Shown here piece by piece: positions 31,656 through 40,529 of a stretch of 54,382 bases of DNA; position 1 is the first letter of the stretch, and each line of letters begins with the position of its first letter. The DNA comes from Candidatus Omnitrophota bacterium (GTDB lineage: Bacteria > Omnitrophota > Gorgyraeia > B26-G9). The position numbers and the translations under genes are program-made. Location: the NCBI GenBank assembly GCA_018813905.1, contig JAHJAO010000107.1:1-54382 (forward strand), read 5' to 3'. The notes below the pieces were generated by a model that saw nothing but the letters and a program-made list of their open reading frames with translations, was not told where the DNA came from and did not search any database.

Positions 31656-32954
31656 ATGGGCTATACAATATCCGAAAAGATTTTTAGGGAACATTGCGCT
31701 GGTAAAAATGTGCGGGCGGGAGATTTTGTCTGGGCTCGGATAGATTTGGCCCTGGGCAATGACGTAACCGCTCCAATTGCGATTGAGCAGTTTAGAAAAA
31801 TTGGAGTAAAGCACGTTTTTGACAAAAATAAAGTTGTGCTTGTACCCGACCATTTCACGCCGGCAAAAGACATAAAAAGCGCCACGCAGGCAAAAATACT
31901 TAGAGATTTTGCCAAAAGCGAAAAAATAAAGCATTATTATGAAATCGGCCGCATGGGAATAGAACATGCCTTGTTGCCGGAGCTGGGACTGGTCGAGCCG
32001 GGTCAGTTGATTATCGGGGCGGATTCGCATACTTGTACTTACGGCGCGCTCGGCGCGTTTGCTACGGGAGTGGGGTCTACGGATTTGGCGGCGGGCTGGG
32101 CGACGGGGTTTTGCTGGTTTAAAATACCGCAGACGTTTAAGTTCATATATAAAGGCCGCCTTAAAGAATGGGTTAGCGGTAAGGATTTGATCCTGTTTAC
32201 GATTGGCAAAATCGGCGTGGACGGAGCTTTATACCGGGCGATGGAATTCACCGGGCCGGTTATTAAAAAATTGGGTATGGATGAACGGTTTACGATGTCC
32301 AACATGGCGATTGAAGCCGGAGGAAAAGCCGGGCTCATTTATCCTGACGAGATTGCGTTCGAATATATCGAAAAGCATTCCGGAAAAAATAAAGTAAAGA
32401 AATTGGCCAAGCAAGTAAAGGCCAAATGGGCAAGCTATAAAAGTGACCCCGATGCCGCGTTCGAAAAGGTGATCGAAATAGACGTTAGCGATATCGAGCC
32501 CCAAGTGGCTTTGCCGCATTTGCCCAGCAATGCATACCCGGTAAGTAAATTGCCGAATATCAAAATCGAGCAGGTAGTTATCGGATCCTGCACTAACGGC
32601 CGGATTTCGGATTTAAGAGTGGCGGCGAAGATTTTAAAAGGTAGAAAGGTTCACCCGGATGTGCGTTGCATAATCTTTCCCGCGACCCAAAAGATTTACT
32701 TGGAGGCAATGCGGGAAGGGCTGCTCGAGATTTTTGTGACGGCGAACGCGGCTGTGTCCACGCCAACTTGCGGGCCGTGTCTGGGCGGGCATATGGGGAT
32801 TTTGGCCAAGGGCGAACGCGCTTTGGCCACAACCAACCGCAATTTTGTCGGCCGGATGGGGCATCCGGAGAGCGAAGTCTATTTAAGCGGTCCCGCGGTG
32901 GCCGCGGCCAGCGCGGTCGCCGGAAAAATAGTGCATCCGCAAAAGATTGGATAA
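31656..32954 (+). CDS. leuC: 3-isopropylmalate dehydratase large subunit (LeuC, archaeal-type)
   Basis: Aconitase-family enzyme isomerising 2- to 3-isopropylmalate in leucine synthesis; close relatives act on citramalate or homocitrate. 4Fe-4S ligands are seen in '[13 protein letters not shown]' and '[13 protein letters not shown]', and other active-site blocks in '[22 protein letters not shown]'. Its 432 residues and separate small subunit place it in the HACN/LeuC type 2 group. It forms a cluster with leuD, a small gene, leuB and asd. leuA is not in the window. Substrate specificity cannot be set from sequence alone. Confidence 0.9.
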   Translation: MGYTISEKIFREHCAGKNVRAGDFVWARIDLALGNDVTAPIAIEQFRKIGVKHVFDKNKVVLVPDHFTPAKDIKSATQAKILRDFAKSEKIKHYYEIGRMGIEHALLPELGLVEPGQLIIGADSHTCTYGALGAFATGVGSTDLAAGWATGFCWFKIPQTFKFIYKGRLKEWVSGKDLILFTIGKIGVDGALYRAMEFTGPVIKKLGMDERFTMSNMAIEAGGKAGLIYPDEIAFEYIEKHSGKNKVKKLAKQVKAKWASYKSDPDAAFEKVIEIDVSDIEPQVALPHLPSNAYPVSKLPNIKIEQVVIGSCTNGRISDLRVAAKILKGRKVHPDVRCIIFPATQKIYLEAMREGLLEIFVTANAAVSTPTCGPCLGGHMGILAKGERALATTNRNFVGRMGHPESEVYLSGPAVAAASAVAGKIVHPQKIG

Positions 32955-33011
32955 ATTGAGCAGTGGTATTAAATCCAGAGTATCGCTTACTTGAAGTAAA
33001 GGGAGTAGGGA

Positions 33012-33509
33012 ATGAAATTTAAAGGCAAGGCATGGAAATTCGAGCATAATATCAATACCGATGAAATAATCGCCGCGCGTTATTTAAATACCTTTGACGC
33101 GAAAGAATTAGGCGCCCATTGTCTTGAGGACGTGGACAAGGATTTTAGCAAGAACATTGCTTGCGGCGATATTATTGTTGCCGGGAAAAATTTCGGCTGC
33201 GGTTCCTCCCGCGAGCATGCGCCTATCGCTATTAAAGGCTGTGGAATATCCTGTGTAATCGCCGAAAGCTATGCGCGGATTTTTTACCGAAATGCCGTTA
33301 ATATCGGGCTGCCGATTTTTGTAAGCAAAGAAGCTTGGCGTAAGATCGGAAAGCGGGATTTGATTGAAGTGGATGCCGAAGCCGGTGTGATTTATAATCT
33401 TGCCCGGAAGCAGGAATACAAAACAGAAAAATTCCCGCACTTTATGCAGGAGATAATCGAAGCCGGAGGATTATTGGCTTGGATAAAAAAGAAGGGTAAA
33501 AAAAGATGA
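33012..33509 (+). CDS. leuD: 3-isopropylmalate dehydratase small subunit (LeuD)
   Basis: Swivel-domain subunit that pairs with LeuC. Seen: 'NTDEIIAARYLNTFDAKELGAHCLED' (specificity loop YLNT), 'NFGCGSSREHAPIAIKGCGI' and 'FYRNAVNIGLPI'. It has 165 residues, standard for the type 2 small subunit. 'GGAGTAGGGA' upstream of ATG 33012 gives a ribosome binding site. The 57-base gap to leuC contains a short palindrome CTTACTT/AAGTAAAG. The stop overlaps the next small gene as ATGA. Confidence 0.92.
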   Translation: MKFKGKAWKFEHNINTDEIIAARYLNTFDAKELGAHCLEDVDKDFSKNIACGDIIVAGKNFGCGSSREHAPIAIKGCGISCVIAESYARIFYRNAVNIGLPIFVSKEAWRKIGKRDLIEVDAEAGVIYNLARKQEYKTEKFPHFMQEIIEAGGLLAWIKKKGKKR

Positions 33510-33760
33510 AAATAGACCAGACCGTAGTTGAGGTGGTTATATTTATGCAAAACAGCCGCGTTGAAGGAAAACTGCATTTGCCCAGCGGCGGCCGTTTGAC
33601 CGATTATCTGGCGCTGGCGGAACGTAAGTTTTTACCGATCACTGATGCTGCGATATTTATCATACCGGGGAATGAACTGTTGTATTCAGTTCCGTTTTTA
33701 AGTATAAATAAAGATTTCATAATTTATATCTTTCTTAAAAAACAAGGCATAAAGGCATAA
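33506..33760 (+). CDS. Conserved small protein between leuD and leuB (84 aa)
   Basis: The 84 residues look like a compact beta-rich domain: 'VEVVIFMQNSRVEGKLHLPSGGRLTDYLALAERKFLPITDAAIF'. The pattern 'EGK-hLP-GGRLTDYL----KFLPITDA' looks like a small conserved uncharacterised domain (DUF6812-like) found in other bacteria, though I cannot confirm the match. It is translationally coupled to leuD (ATGA) and lies 34 bases before leuB. Function is unknown; the position may mean nothing beyond co-expression. Confidence 0.7.
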   Translation: MKIDQTVVEVVIFMQNSRVEGKLHLPSGGRLTDYLALAERKFLPITDAAIFIIPGNELLYSVPFLSINKDFIIYIFLKKQGIKA

Positions 33761-33794
33761 TTTTTTTAACAACTAAAAAATAAGGCGGGTTATT

Positions 33795-34847
33795 ATGTAT
33801 AATATTGCAGTGATCCCAGGGGATGGGACCGGGCCGGAAGTCGTTCAGGAGGGGTTGAAGGTTTTGAAAGCCGTGGCCAAAATTTATAAGTTCGATTACC
33901 AAGTTGAGATGTTTGATTTTGGCGGGGAGCGTTATCTTAAAAACAAAGAATTGGTCGGTGAAAAAGATATTGAAAAACTAAAGGCTTATTCGGCGATATA
34001 TCTGGGCGCGATCGGCCATCCCCAAGTAAAACCCGGCATTTTGGAGCAGGGCATTTTATTAAAAATAAGGTTTGGTCTTGACCAATACATAAACTTAAGG
34101 CCGGTTAAGCTGTATAACCGGGATTTTTGCCCGCTCAAAAATAAAGTCGAGTCGGATGTTGATTTTGTGGTGGTGCGGGAGAATTCGGAAGGTCTATATA
34201 AAGGAATGGGCGAATTTAAGAATAAAGGGACTAAAGACGAACTCGCCCTGCAACTGTCCTATAACACTAGAAAAGGCGTGGAGCGCTGCGTACGTTACGC
34301 GTTTGAATATACAAAAAAGCGGAACAAAAAGAAAAATCTGACCCTTTGCGGCAAAACCAATGTTTTGACTTATGCCTGGGATCTCTGGCAGCGGGTTTTT
34401 GATGAATTAGCAAAGGAATATTCGGATGTTACGACCGATTACGCCCATGTCGATGCGACGACGATGTGGTTCGTAAAGAATCCCGAATGGTTTGATGTTA
34501 TCGTTACCGATAATATGTTCGGCGATATTATTACGGATTTAGGGGCGATGATTCAGGGAGGTATGGGTATTGCCGCTGGCGGCAATATCAATCCGGAAGG
34601 CGTCTCCATGTTTGAACCGATCGGAGGTTCCGCGCCTAAATATACGGGCAAAAACGTAATAAATCCGCTGGCGGCAATTTGCGCTTTGGGGATGATGCTG
34701 GAAATAATCGGCGAGGATGCGGCCGGACAAAGCGTCGAACAAGCGGTAATTAAAGTGGTTAAAAACAATTTAAAGAGCTTGGGCGCGGGTAAAATGGGAC
34801 ATTCAACAACTGAGGTAGGGGATATGGTAGTGGAGAACCTTGCGTAG
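33795..34847 (+). CDS. leuB: 3-isopropylmalate dehydrogenase
   Basis: NAD-dependent oxidative decarboxylase of leucine synthesis. Seen: '[18 protein letters not shown]', 'LRPVKLYN', '[17 protein letters not shown]', the metal-binding '[21 protein letters not shown]' and '[20 protein letters not shown]'. It has 350 residues. The family also includes isocitrate, homoisocitrate and tartrate dehydrogenases, but the leuCD neighbours support LeuB. No marked ribosome binding site beyond AAGGCGGG before ATG 33795. Confidence 0.88.
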   Translation: MYNIAVIPGDGTGPEVVQEGLKVLKAVAKIYKFDYQVEMFDFGGERYLKNKELVGEKDIEKLKAYSAIYLGAIGHPQVKPGILEQGILLKIRFGLDQYINLRPVKLYNRDFCPLKNKVESDVDFVVVRENSEGLYKGMGEFKNKGTKDELALQLSYNTRKGVERCVRYAFEYTKKRNKKKNLTLCGKTNVLTYAWDLWQRVFDELAKEYSDVTTDYAHVDATTMWFVKNPEWFDVIVTDNMFGDIITDLGAMIQGGMGIAAGGNINPEGVSMFEPIGGSAPKYTGKNVINPLAAICALGMMLEIIGEDAAGQSVEQAVIKVVKNNLKSLGAGKMGHSTTEVGDMVVENLA

Positions 34848-34875
34848 AGAGGGATTCATTGAGAAAAGGAATAGC

Positions 34876-35934
34876 ATGAAAAAGAAATCAAGATACAATG
34901 TGGCTGTGGTCGGTGTAGGCGCGGTAGGAGTTGAGATGCTGCGCACTTTGAAAGAGCATAAATTTCCCATAGACAAACTGCGTGTTTTTGCGCGAAGCAA
35001 AAGGAAAATTGAGGTTGACGGCATCAAATACCAGGTGGATGAGATTTGCGCGGACGCGTTCCGCGATATGGATTTCGCTCTTTTTGCCGGCACCGAAGGA
35101 GAGAAAGGCGCTGCGGTAATGTATGCGCGAGAGGCAAAAAAATACGGCGCAATCGTAATCGATAACGGGGCCGACTTTCGGATGAAGAAAGATGTGCCTT
35201 TAGTAGTCCCGGAAGTTAATGCCAGCGATGCGCGCAGGCATCAGGGCATAATCGCTAATCCCAATTGTTCCACCATCCAAATGGTAACGGCGATTGCTCC
35301 TATTCACTGGAAGGCCAAAATCAAGAGAATCATTGCGGTTACTTACCAGGCATCTTCCGGTGCGGGGCGCTCTGCACTTAACCAGCTGTGGCAGGAATCC
35401 GAACAGATGCTAAAAGGGCGGGACGTAATTTCCGCATTTGCCGGCCCTGAGCTTTATAAAAAAAGACGGAATGATTTAGCGCTTCCGGCGCAAATCGCTT
35501 TTAATGTTATCCCGCATATCGGGGGTTTTGGGGAGTTTGGTTATACTTCTGAAGAATGGAAGATGGTTGAGGAGACGCACAAGATTTTGCATACAAACAA
35601 AATAAAGATTTCCGCGACTTGCGTGCGCGTGCCGGTTTTAAACAGCCATGCCGAGGCGATATATTTGGAGACGCAAAAACACATCTCGCCGGACCAGGTA
35701 AGAAAAATATTAAGACAGGCAAAAGGGATTATCGTTAAAGATGATGTCTCAGGTTGTGTATATCCGATGCCGATAGAAACTTCGGGCCGGGATGAGGTTT
35801 TTGTGGGGAGAATTCGCAAAGACCCCTTCATCCGGAACGGGTTGTGGTTGTGGGTAGTGAGCGATAATTTAAAAAAAGGCGCGGCGACTAATGCCGTGCA
35901 AATCGCCGAATATCTGATCGGTAAATTTAAATAG
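34876..35934 (+). CDS. asd: Aspartate-semialdehyde dehydrogenase
   Basis: Reduces aspartyl phosphate to aspartate semialdehyde, the branch point to lysine, threonine and, here, probably homocysteine. Seen: 'VAVVGVGAVGVEMLRTLKE' (NADP site), 'FALFAGTEGEKGAA', 'IDNGADFRM', the catalytic Cys131 in 'IIANPNCSTIQMV', and 'VRVPVLNSHAEAI' with the active-site His. The track start at 34840 is TTG inside leuB's end; ATG 34876 has AAAGGA upstream and gives 352 residues. The stop codon forms the first bases of the palindromic element that follows. Confidence 0.93.
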   Translation: MKKKSRYNVAVVGVGAVGVEMLRTLKEHKFPIDKLRVFARSKRKIEVDGIKYQVDEICADAFRDMDFALFAGTEGEKGAAVMYAREAKKYGAIVIDNGADFRMKKDVPLVVPEVNASDARRHQGIIANPNCSTIQMVTAIAPIHWKAKIKRIIAVTYQASSGAGRSALNQLWQESEQMLKGRDVISAFAGPELYKKRRNDLALPAQIAFNVIPHIGGFGEFGYTSEEWKMVEETHKILHTNKIKISATCVRVPVLNSHAEAIYLETQKHISPDQVRKILRQAKGIIVKDDVSGCVYPMPIETSGRDEVFVGRIRKDPFIRNGLWLWVVSDNLKKGAATNAVQIAEYLIGKFK

Positions 35935-36101
35935 TTACCACTTTTTAAGTGGTAACTACTGGGGAATCTTAAAGGGGTTGCAGGCAGCCCCTTTAAGGGG
36001 TAACAGTAAGTTCCGACGGAGTCGGAACGAACGCCATAGGGGCGTGAGCCCCTTTGGAATTAGTTACTGCGGAAAAACAGGGGTTTTTCAGTGGTAACTA
36101 A
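35932..36101. repeat. MITE-like palindromic element with five hairpins
   Basis: The ends are inverted copies: TAGTTACCACT at 35932 and AGTGGTAACTA at 36090-36100. Inside lie a perfect 12-bp hairpin (35932-35958), a 10-bp hairpin CTTAAAGGGG/CCCCTTTAAG (35968-35997), an 8-bp GTTCCGAC/GTCGGAAC (36010-36028), GGGGC/GCCCC (36039-36052), and a compound stem TTAGTTAC...GTAACTAA (36060-36101) enclosing GAAAAAC/GTTTTTC. No coding capacity. Confidence 0.65.
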
Positions 36102-36113
36102 GTAAAGCTTAAA

Positions 36114-36866
36114 TTGAAAAACATTCTTTTTACCATAGCCTATGACGGCACAAATTATTCCGGCTGGCAGACGCAGCGTTTAAAGGTTAAAAACAAAAAG
36201 ATTAAAACAATACAGGCCGCCATAGAACACGCCCTAAGTACCATTCTGCAAACACAAATTAAGATTTACGGTTCCGGCCGGACCGATGCCGGAGCGCACG
36301 CCAAAGGGCAAACCGCTAATTTCAAGACGGATTCTAAAATACCGCTTAAAAAAATAAAAGCCGCCCTAAATTCTTTATTGCCGGAGGATATCCGCATAAA
36401 GGCGGCAAGACAGGTGCCGTTGGATTTTCATGCCCGTTACCGCGCTAAAACCAAAATTTATCAGTATGTTATTTTGAACCGCCCGGACAGAGGTGTTTTT
36501 AACCGCTTATATGTGCTGCACATTAATAAACTGTTAGATATTGACTTGATGCGCAAGGAAGCAAGAACGCTTTTAGGCCGGCATGATTTCAGCTCTTTTC
36601 AGGCCAAAGATTCGATAGCGCGTTCTGCGGTACACACGATTAAAAAGATTTTTATTACCAGACGCGGCGGATTGATTTTTATTAATATTGAAGCGGACGG
36701 GTTTGCATACAACATGGTTAGGAATATTGTGGGGACGCTGGTAGAGTTGGGCCGGGGAAAGTTTCCCGCAGGGGATTTAAAAAAAATATTGCGTTTGAAA
36801 AACAGAAAATATGCCGGCCCTACGGTGCCGGCAAAAGGGCTTTGTCTGGTCAAGGTAAAATATTGA
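36114..36866 (+). CDS. truA: tRNA pseudouridine synthase A
   Basis: Makes pseudouridine at positions 38-40 of tRNA anticodon arms. Seen: 'LFTIAYDGTNYSGWQ', the catalytic Asp in 'GSGRTDAGAHAKGQ', 'FHARYRAKTKIYQY' and 'RNIVGTLVELGRGK'. It has 250 residues. The start is TTG 36114, judged from the family start 'MKNILFTI'; no good ribosome binding site precedes it, possibly because the palindromic element lies directly upstream. The stop codon overlaps the -35 of the next promoter. Confidence 0.93.
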   Translation: MKNILFTIAYDGTNYSGWQTQRLKVKNKKIKTIQAAIEHALSTILQTQIKIYGSGRTDAGAHAKGQTANFKTDSKIPLKKIKAALNSLLPEDIRIKAARQVPLDFHARYRAKTKIYQYVILNRPDRGVFNRLYVLHINKLLDIDLMRKEARTLLGRHDFSSFQAKDSIARSAVHTIKKIFITRRGGLIFINIEADGFAYNMVRNIVGTLVELGRGKFPAGDLKKILRLKNRKYAGPTVPAKGLCLVKVKY

Positions 36867-36891
36867 CAAGCAAAGTTAATTCTGTTATGCT
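36863..36891 (+). promoter_or_regulatory. Sigma70-like promoter before the coiled-coil gene
   Basis: TTGACA (36863-36868), 17 bases and TATGCT (36886-36891). The -35 overlaps the truA stop codon. The start would be near 36898, giving a leader of about 60 bases. Confidence 0.7.
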
Positions 36892-36956
36892 AATGAAGAG
36901 AAAAAAAATAAAGGGGGTATTTTTTATTCATAAAAATACAAAAAAGGGGGGGAATA

Positions 36957-37946
36957 ATGGGCGCAGAACTGAATGGCCACGGCATTGAATTTGATCCGGT
37001 AGAATCCAACCCGCAATCACCGCTTAAAGGACCCAGTCATAGAGACAGCGATGACATTTTAAAAGACGTCAAAACCAAAGATCGAAAATCAAGCGTTCAT
37101 GTATTGCTGACCGTTTTAGTGGTCGTTTCGATGTTTGCCGTTTCGGCGGCCGCGGCCTTGTATATGGCCAAGGAGAATGAGGTGAATAAACGCTTGGCGG
37201 TGGAAAGGGATTTAAGAGATTTGGAGATTGAAAAAAATAATGTGGCGGGAAAGCTGGAAGAACTGAAAATTTTAAATAGTGTGCTGGAAAATGATGTGGT
37301 TCAGGGTAAAAAGAATTACCGCGCTATTTTGGAACAGTTTGATACCGCACAGGAGCAAAAACGCGAGCTTATACAAGTGGTGGAACAGCGGGTGGAAACG
37401 ATTACGGCTTTAAAATCCCGGATTACCGGCGAAGAAAGAGAAAATAAACGCTTGAACCAAAAGCTGGAAAGAACGCTCAAAGAAAATGAGGATGTCCGGT
37501 TGCAGCTTGAACAAATTCGGGTTGGGAAAGAGGCGTTGGAAAATAAGATTATTGAGTTGAGCCGTACGCACAATTCCTCCCGCGGCGTGGAATTAGACCG
37601 GATTGTCGTGGAAGATGCGGCGGATACGACTGCGCAATCTTCGAAGCAAGCCGAAATTTCTCAAAAGACGCCGGGTCCAAATAAGATAAATATCGTCACG
37701 CTGCCGCCGCCGGCAAAAGTCGAAGGCCAAGTGCTGGTTGTAAATAAAGAGTTTGATTTTGTCGTGGTAAATATCGGAGAAAAAGACGGGATAAAAGAAT
37801 CGGAAGTGCTTGAGGTGTACCGGGGTACTAAGTTATTGGGACGCGTGCAGGTGGAGCGTATTTATGACACCATGTCTAGCGCCGTAATCCTGAAGGAATT
37901 TACAAAAGATGAAATTCTGGAAGGAGATATTGTTAAGCTGATTTAA
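36957..37946 (+). CDS. Membrane-anchored coiled-coil protein with a C-terminal beta domain
   Basis: Not a named family. The order is: a short cytoplasmic N-terminus, one membrane helix (about residues 48-70, 'VLLTVLVVVSMFAVSAAAAL'), a long charged coiled coil (about 75-205, rich in Glu, Lys, Leu), a variable linker, and a C-terminal domain (about 250-329: 'GQVLVVNKEFDFVVVNIGEKDGI', 'VEVYRGTKLLGRVQVERI'-like) that resembles SH3-like beta domains in MreC- or FlgT-type envelope proteins. It has 329 residues. It has its own promoter, a strong ribosome binding site (AAAGGGGGGG) and terminator. A role in the envelope is inferred only. Confidence 0.75.
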   Translation: MGAELNGHGIEFDPVESNPQSPLKGPSHRDSDDILKDVKTKDRKSSVHVLLTVLVVVSMFAVSAAAALYMAKENEVNKRLAVERDLRDLEIEKNNVAGKLEELKILNSVLENDVVQGKKNYRAILEQFDTAQEQKRELIQVVEQRVETITALKSRITGEERENKRLNQKLERTLKENEDVRLQLEQIRVGKEALENKIIELSRTHNSSRGVELDRIVVEDAADTTAQSSKQAEISQKTPGPNKINIVTLPPPAKVEGQVLVVNKEFDFVVVNIGEKDGIKESEVLEVYRGTKLLGRVQVERIYDTMSSAVILKEFTKDEILEGDIVKLI

Positions 37947-37971
37947 GCTGTATTTTTAATTTTAAAAATGC

Positions 37972-38004
37972 AAAAGGGGGAGTGATTTGAAGCTTCCCCT
38001 TTTT
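37972..38004 (+). terminator. Intrinsic terminator after the coiled-coil gene
   Basis: AAAAGGGGGAG, a 10-base loop, then CTTCCCCTTTTT: an 11-bp stem (one G-T pair) followed by T's. It makes the coiled-coil gene monocistronic and separates it from aroA. Confidence 0.8.
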
Positions 38005-38024
38005 GGTTATAAGCAGATTTTTTT

Positions 38025-39338
38025 ATGGAACAGATTAAAATCGGAAAAATTAAGAAATTAAGGGGTGAATTTTATGCTCCCGCGGACAAGTCTATTTCGC
38101 AACGGGCCGTACTGATTGGCGCGATTGCCAAGGGAGTAAGTTGTATCCATAATTTTCTTGACGCGGACGATACGCGAGGCGCAATTGGCGCCTTTGCCCG
38201 GATGAACGTTAAGATGAAGCTTTCCCGCATCCGGCGCGAAAATATTTTAGAAATACATGGCCGGAATCTATACGGGTTGCGGCAGCCAAAAAATAAAATT
38301 TTTTTGGGCAATTCCGGCACAACCATGCGCCTGATTTGCGGAATATTGGCCGCGCAGAAGTTTAGCTGTGAGCTTTGCGGAGATGATTCGCTAAATCAGC
38401 GTCCGATGAAAAGAATTGTCGAGCCTTTGTCTTTGATGGGCGCAGAAATTAGCGGGCGGAAAATAAAAAGAGAAATTTATGCGCCGCTTAAAATAGCCGG
38501 CCATAATTTGAAAGGCATTAGTTACAAGCTGCCGCTTCAAAGCGCTCAGGTAAAATCCGCGCTGCTTTTAGCCGGATTGTACGCCAAAGGCAAAACTTGC
38601 GTGTATGAGAAGCTGAAAACGCGTGACCATACCGAACGCATGTTAAGGGCTTTTGGTGCCGATATTAAAGAAGTGGGGTTGGGCGTAACCGTGCGGGGGC
38701 AGAAAGAGCTGGTTTCGCCCAAAACACTTTGGATTCCGGGAGATTTATCGTCCGTTTTATTTTTTATTGTGGCCGCTATAATTTTGCCGGGCTCAAAAAT
38801 ACTTATCCGTAATCTCGGGCTTAATCCCACCCGCAGTTATATCTTGAAGGTTTTAAAAAGGATGGGGGCGGATATCGAGTTTATAAGGACAGGGAAGAAT
38901 GATTTTGGTTTTGAGCCCGTTGCCGATATTAAAGTCAGATCTAGCCGGCTTAGAGCTACTACGCTTAACTCAAACGAGGCGGCATATTGCATTGATGAAT
39001 TACCGGCTTTTTTTGTTGCCGCTTGTTTTGCCAAAGGCATAACTCGAGTATATAATGCTTCAGAATTACGGGTTAAGGAAACGGATAGAATATTTTCTAT
39101 GATTACTAATTTAAAACTTATGGGGGCAGATATCGCAAATAAAAAGGACGCCGTAATAATTAAAGGCACAGCGTGTCTTTCTCGCGCCCAAGTTGAAAGT
39201 TTCGGCGACCATCGTACGGCAATGAGCATGGTTGTTGCCGCGAGTGCGGCTTCGGGCAAAACAATAATTAAAGATACCGGTTGTATTAATAAATCCTTTC
39301 CGGACTTTATGAAGGTATTCAATAAACTTGCCTTTTGA
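38025..39338 (+). CDS. aroA: 3-phosphoshikimate 1-carboxyvinyltransferase (EPSP synthase)
   Basis: Sixth step of the shikimate pathway, joining PEP and shikimate 3-phosphate. Seen: 'GEFYAPADKSISQRAVLIGAIA' (S3P/PEP-binding Lys-Ser), 'LGNSGTTMRLICGIL', 'PLQSAQVKSALLLAGLYA', 'RVKETDRI' and 'FGDHRTAMSMVVAA'. It has 437 residues, normal length. No clear ribosome binding site is seen before ATG 38025; the start lies only about 20 bases after the preceding terminator, so its own promoter is not obvious. Confidence 0.95.
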   Translation: MEQIKIGKIKKLRGEFYAPADKSISQRAVLIGAIAKGVSCIHNFLDADDTRGAIGAFARMNVKMKLSRIRRENILEIHGRNLYGLRQPKNKIFLGNSGTTMRLICGILAAQKFSCELCGDDSLNQRPMKRIVEPLSLMGAEISGRKIKREIYAPLKIAGHNLKGISYKLPLQSAQVKSALLLAGLYAKGKTCVYEKLKTRDHTERMLRAFGADIKEVGLGVTVRGQKELVSPKTLWIPGDLSSVLFFIVAAIILPGSKILIRNLGLNPTRSYILKVLKRMGADIEFIRTGKNDFGFEPVADIKVRSSRLRATTLNSNEAAYCIDELPAFFVAACFAKGITRVYNASELRVKETDRIFSMITNLKLMGADIANKKDAVIIKGTACLSRAQVESFGDHRTAMSMVVAASAASGKTIIKDTGCINKSFPDFMKVFNKLAF

Positions 39339-39375
39339 GCCGGATTTTGCGCCTTTTCTCATTTTAATTAGAAGT

Positions 39376-39404
39376 TTGACACAAAAGATACATTGTGCTA
39401 TAAA
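39376..39404 (+). promoter_or_regulatory. Strong promoter of the mre-rod operon
   Basis: TTGACA (39376-39381), 17 bases and TATAAA (39399-39404). The start would be near 39411, with a 40-base leader before mreB. Confidence 0.8.
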
Positions 39405-39450
39405 TATAGTGTTTTAAATTGGGATAAAAATTAACCAAAGCGAGGTAGGA

Positions 39451-40515
39451 ATGGAAAAAAATATCGGAAAATTAATCTCGGTAATTAACAAGATTCGCTC
39501 ATTTTGGTCTTTTGATATCGGTATTGACTTGGGAACGGCCAATACGCTTGTCTATGTCAAAGGTGAGGGTATTGTTTTGTGTGAACCGTCCGTAGTCGCG
39601 ATCAAAAAAGGTACAAACCAGGTGCTTGCGGTCGGCGAAGAAGCCAAGCGGATGCTGGGCAGAACCCCCGGGCATATCGTGGCGATTAGACCGATGAAGG
39701 ACGGAGTAATCGCGGATTTTGAAATCAGCGAAAGAATGCTGCGCTATTTTATCAATCGTGTTCATGACCGGAGGCGTTTTATTAAGCCGCGCATCGTGAT
39801 TGCCGTGCCTTCCGGGATTACCGAAGTAGAAAAGCGGGCGGTGATTGATTCCGCGGAGCATGCGGGAGCACGGGAAGTATTTCTAATTGAAGAACCTAAG
39901 GCTGCAGCTATCGGAGTGGGGATGCCGGTAGACGAGCCGATTGGGAATATGATTGTGGATATCGGCGGCGGAACGACGGAAATAGCGATTATCTCTTTGG
40001 GCGGGATTGTTTGTTCTAAGAGTTTACGGATTGGCGGAGATGAAATGGATGACGCGATAATCCAGCACCTGAAGCGAACCTATAATTTAATGGTTGGCGA
40101 GCGCACGGCGGAGGAAATAAAAATAAAGATTGGTTCCGCCTATCCTTTGGATGAAGAAATAAGTGTTGAAATAAAAGGCCGGGACTTGATTGTCGGTCTT
40201 CCTAAAACCATTCGCGTTACTTCCCAGGAGGTGCGGGAAGCGCTGTCGGAACCGATGAGCGCGATTGTCGAATCGGTAAGAGTTATTTTAGAAAAAGCGC
40301 CGCCGGAACTCTCGGCTGATCTGGTCGATCAGGGTATTGTTTTGGTCGGCGGGGGAAGTCTTTTGCGCGGGATCGATAGATTATTGCATGAGGAAACCGG
40401 ATTGCCTGTGCGCGTAGCGGAAGATTGTCTTACAGCGGTGGCTTTAGGTACCGGAAAATTTCTGTCGGAGATTCACAATTTTAAAAAACTAAGCGCAAAA
40501 AAGGATAGATATTGA
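39451..40515 (+). CDS. mreB: Rod shape-determining protein MreB
   Basis: Actin-like filament protein guiding lateral wall synthesis. Seen: '[19 protein letters not shown]' (phosphate 1), '[22 protein letters not shown]' (phosphate 2), '[16 protein letters not shown]' and '[20 protein letters not shown]' (adenosine site). Its 354 residues are slightly longer than usual because of an N-terminal 20-residue lead ('[17 protein letters not shown]'), which may be an amphipathic membrane helix. AGGTAGGA precedes ATG 39451. First gene of mreB-mreC-mreD-mrdA-rodA. Confidence 0.97.
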   Translation: MEKNIGKLISVINKIRSFWSFDIGIDLGTANTLVYVKGEGIVLCEPSVVAIKKGTNQVLAVGEEAKRMLGRTPGHIVAIRPMKDGVIADFEISERMLRYFINRVHDRRRFIKPRIVIAVPSGITEVEKRAVIDSAEHAGAREVFLIEEPKAAAIGVGMPVDEPIGNMIVDIGGGTTEIAIISLGGIVCSKSLRIGGDEMDDAIIQHLKRTYNLMVGERTAEEIKIKIGSAYPLDEEISVEIKGRDLIVGLPKTIRVTSQEVREALSEPMSAIVESVRVILEKAPPELSADLVDQGIVLVGGGSLLRGIDRLLHEETGLPVRVAEDCLTAVALGTGKFLSEIHNFKKLSAKKDRY

Positions 40516-40529
40516 AAATAAATTAGATT

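Noticed and set aside
31248-32030. 260-aa minus-strand ORF across the GNAT and leuC
   Set aside because: Both plus-strand genes carry clear family motifs; the antisense product resembles nothing.
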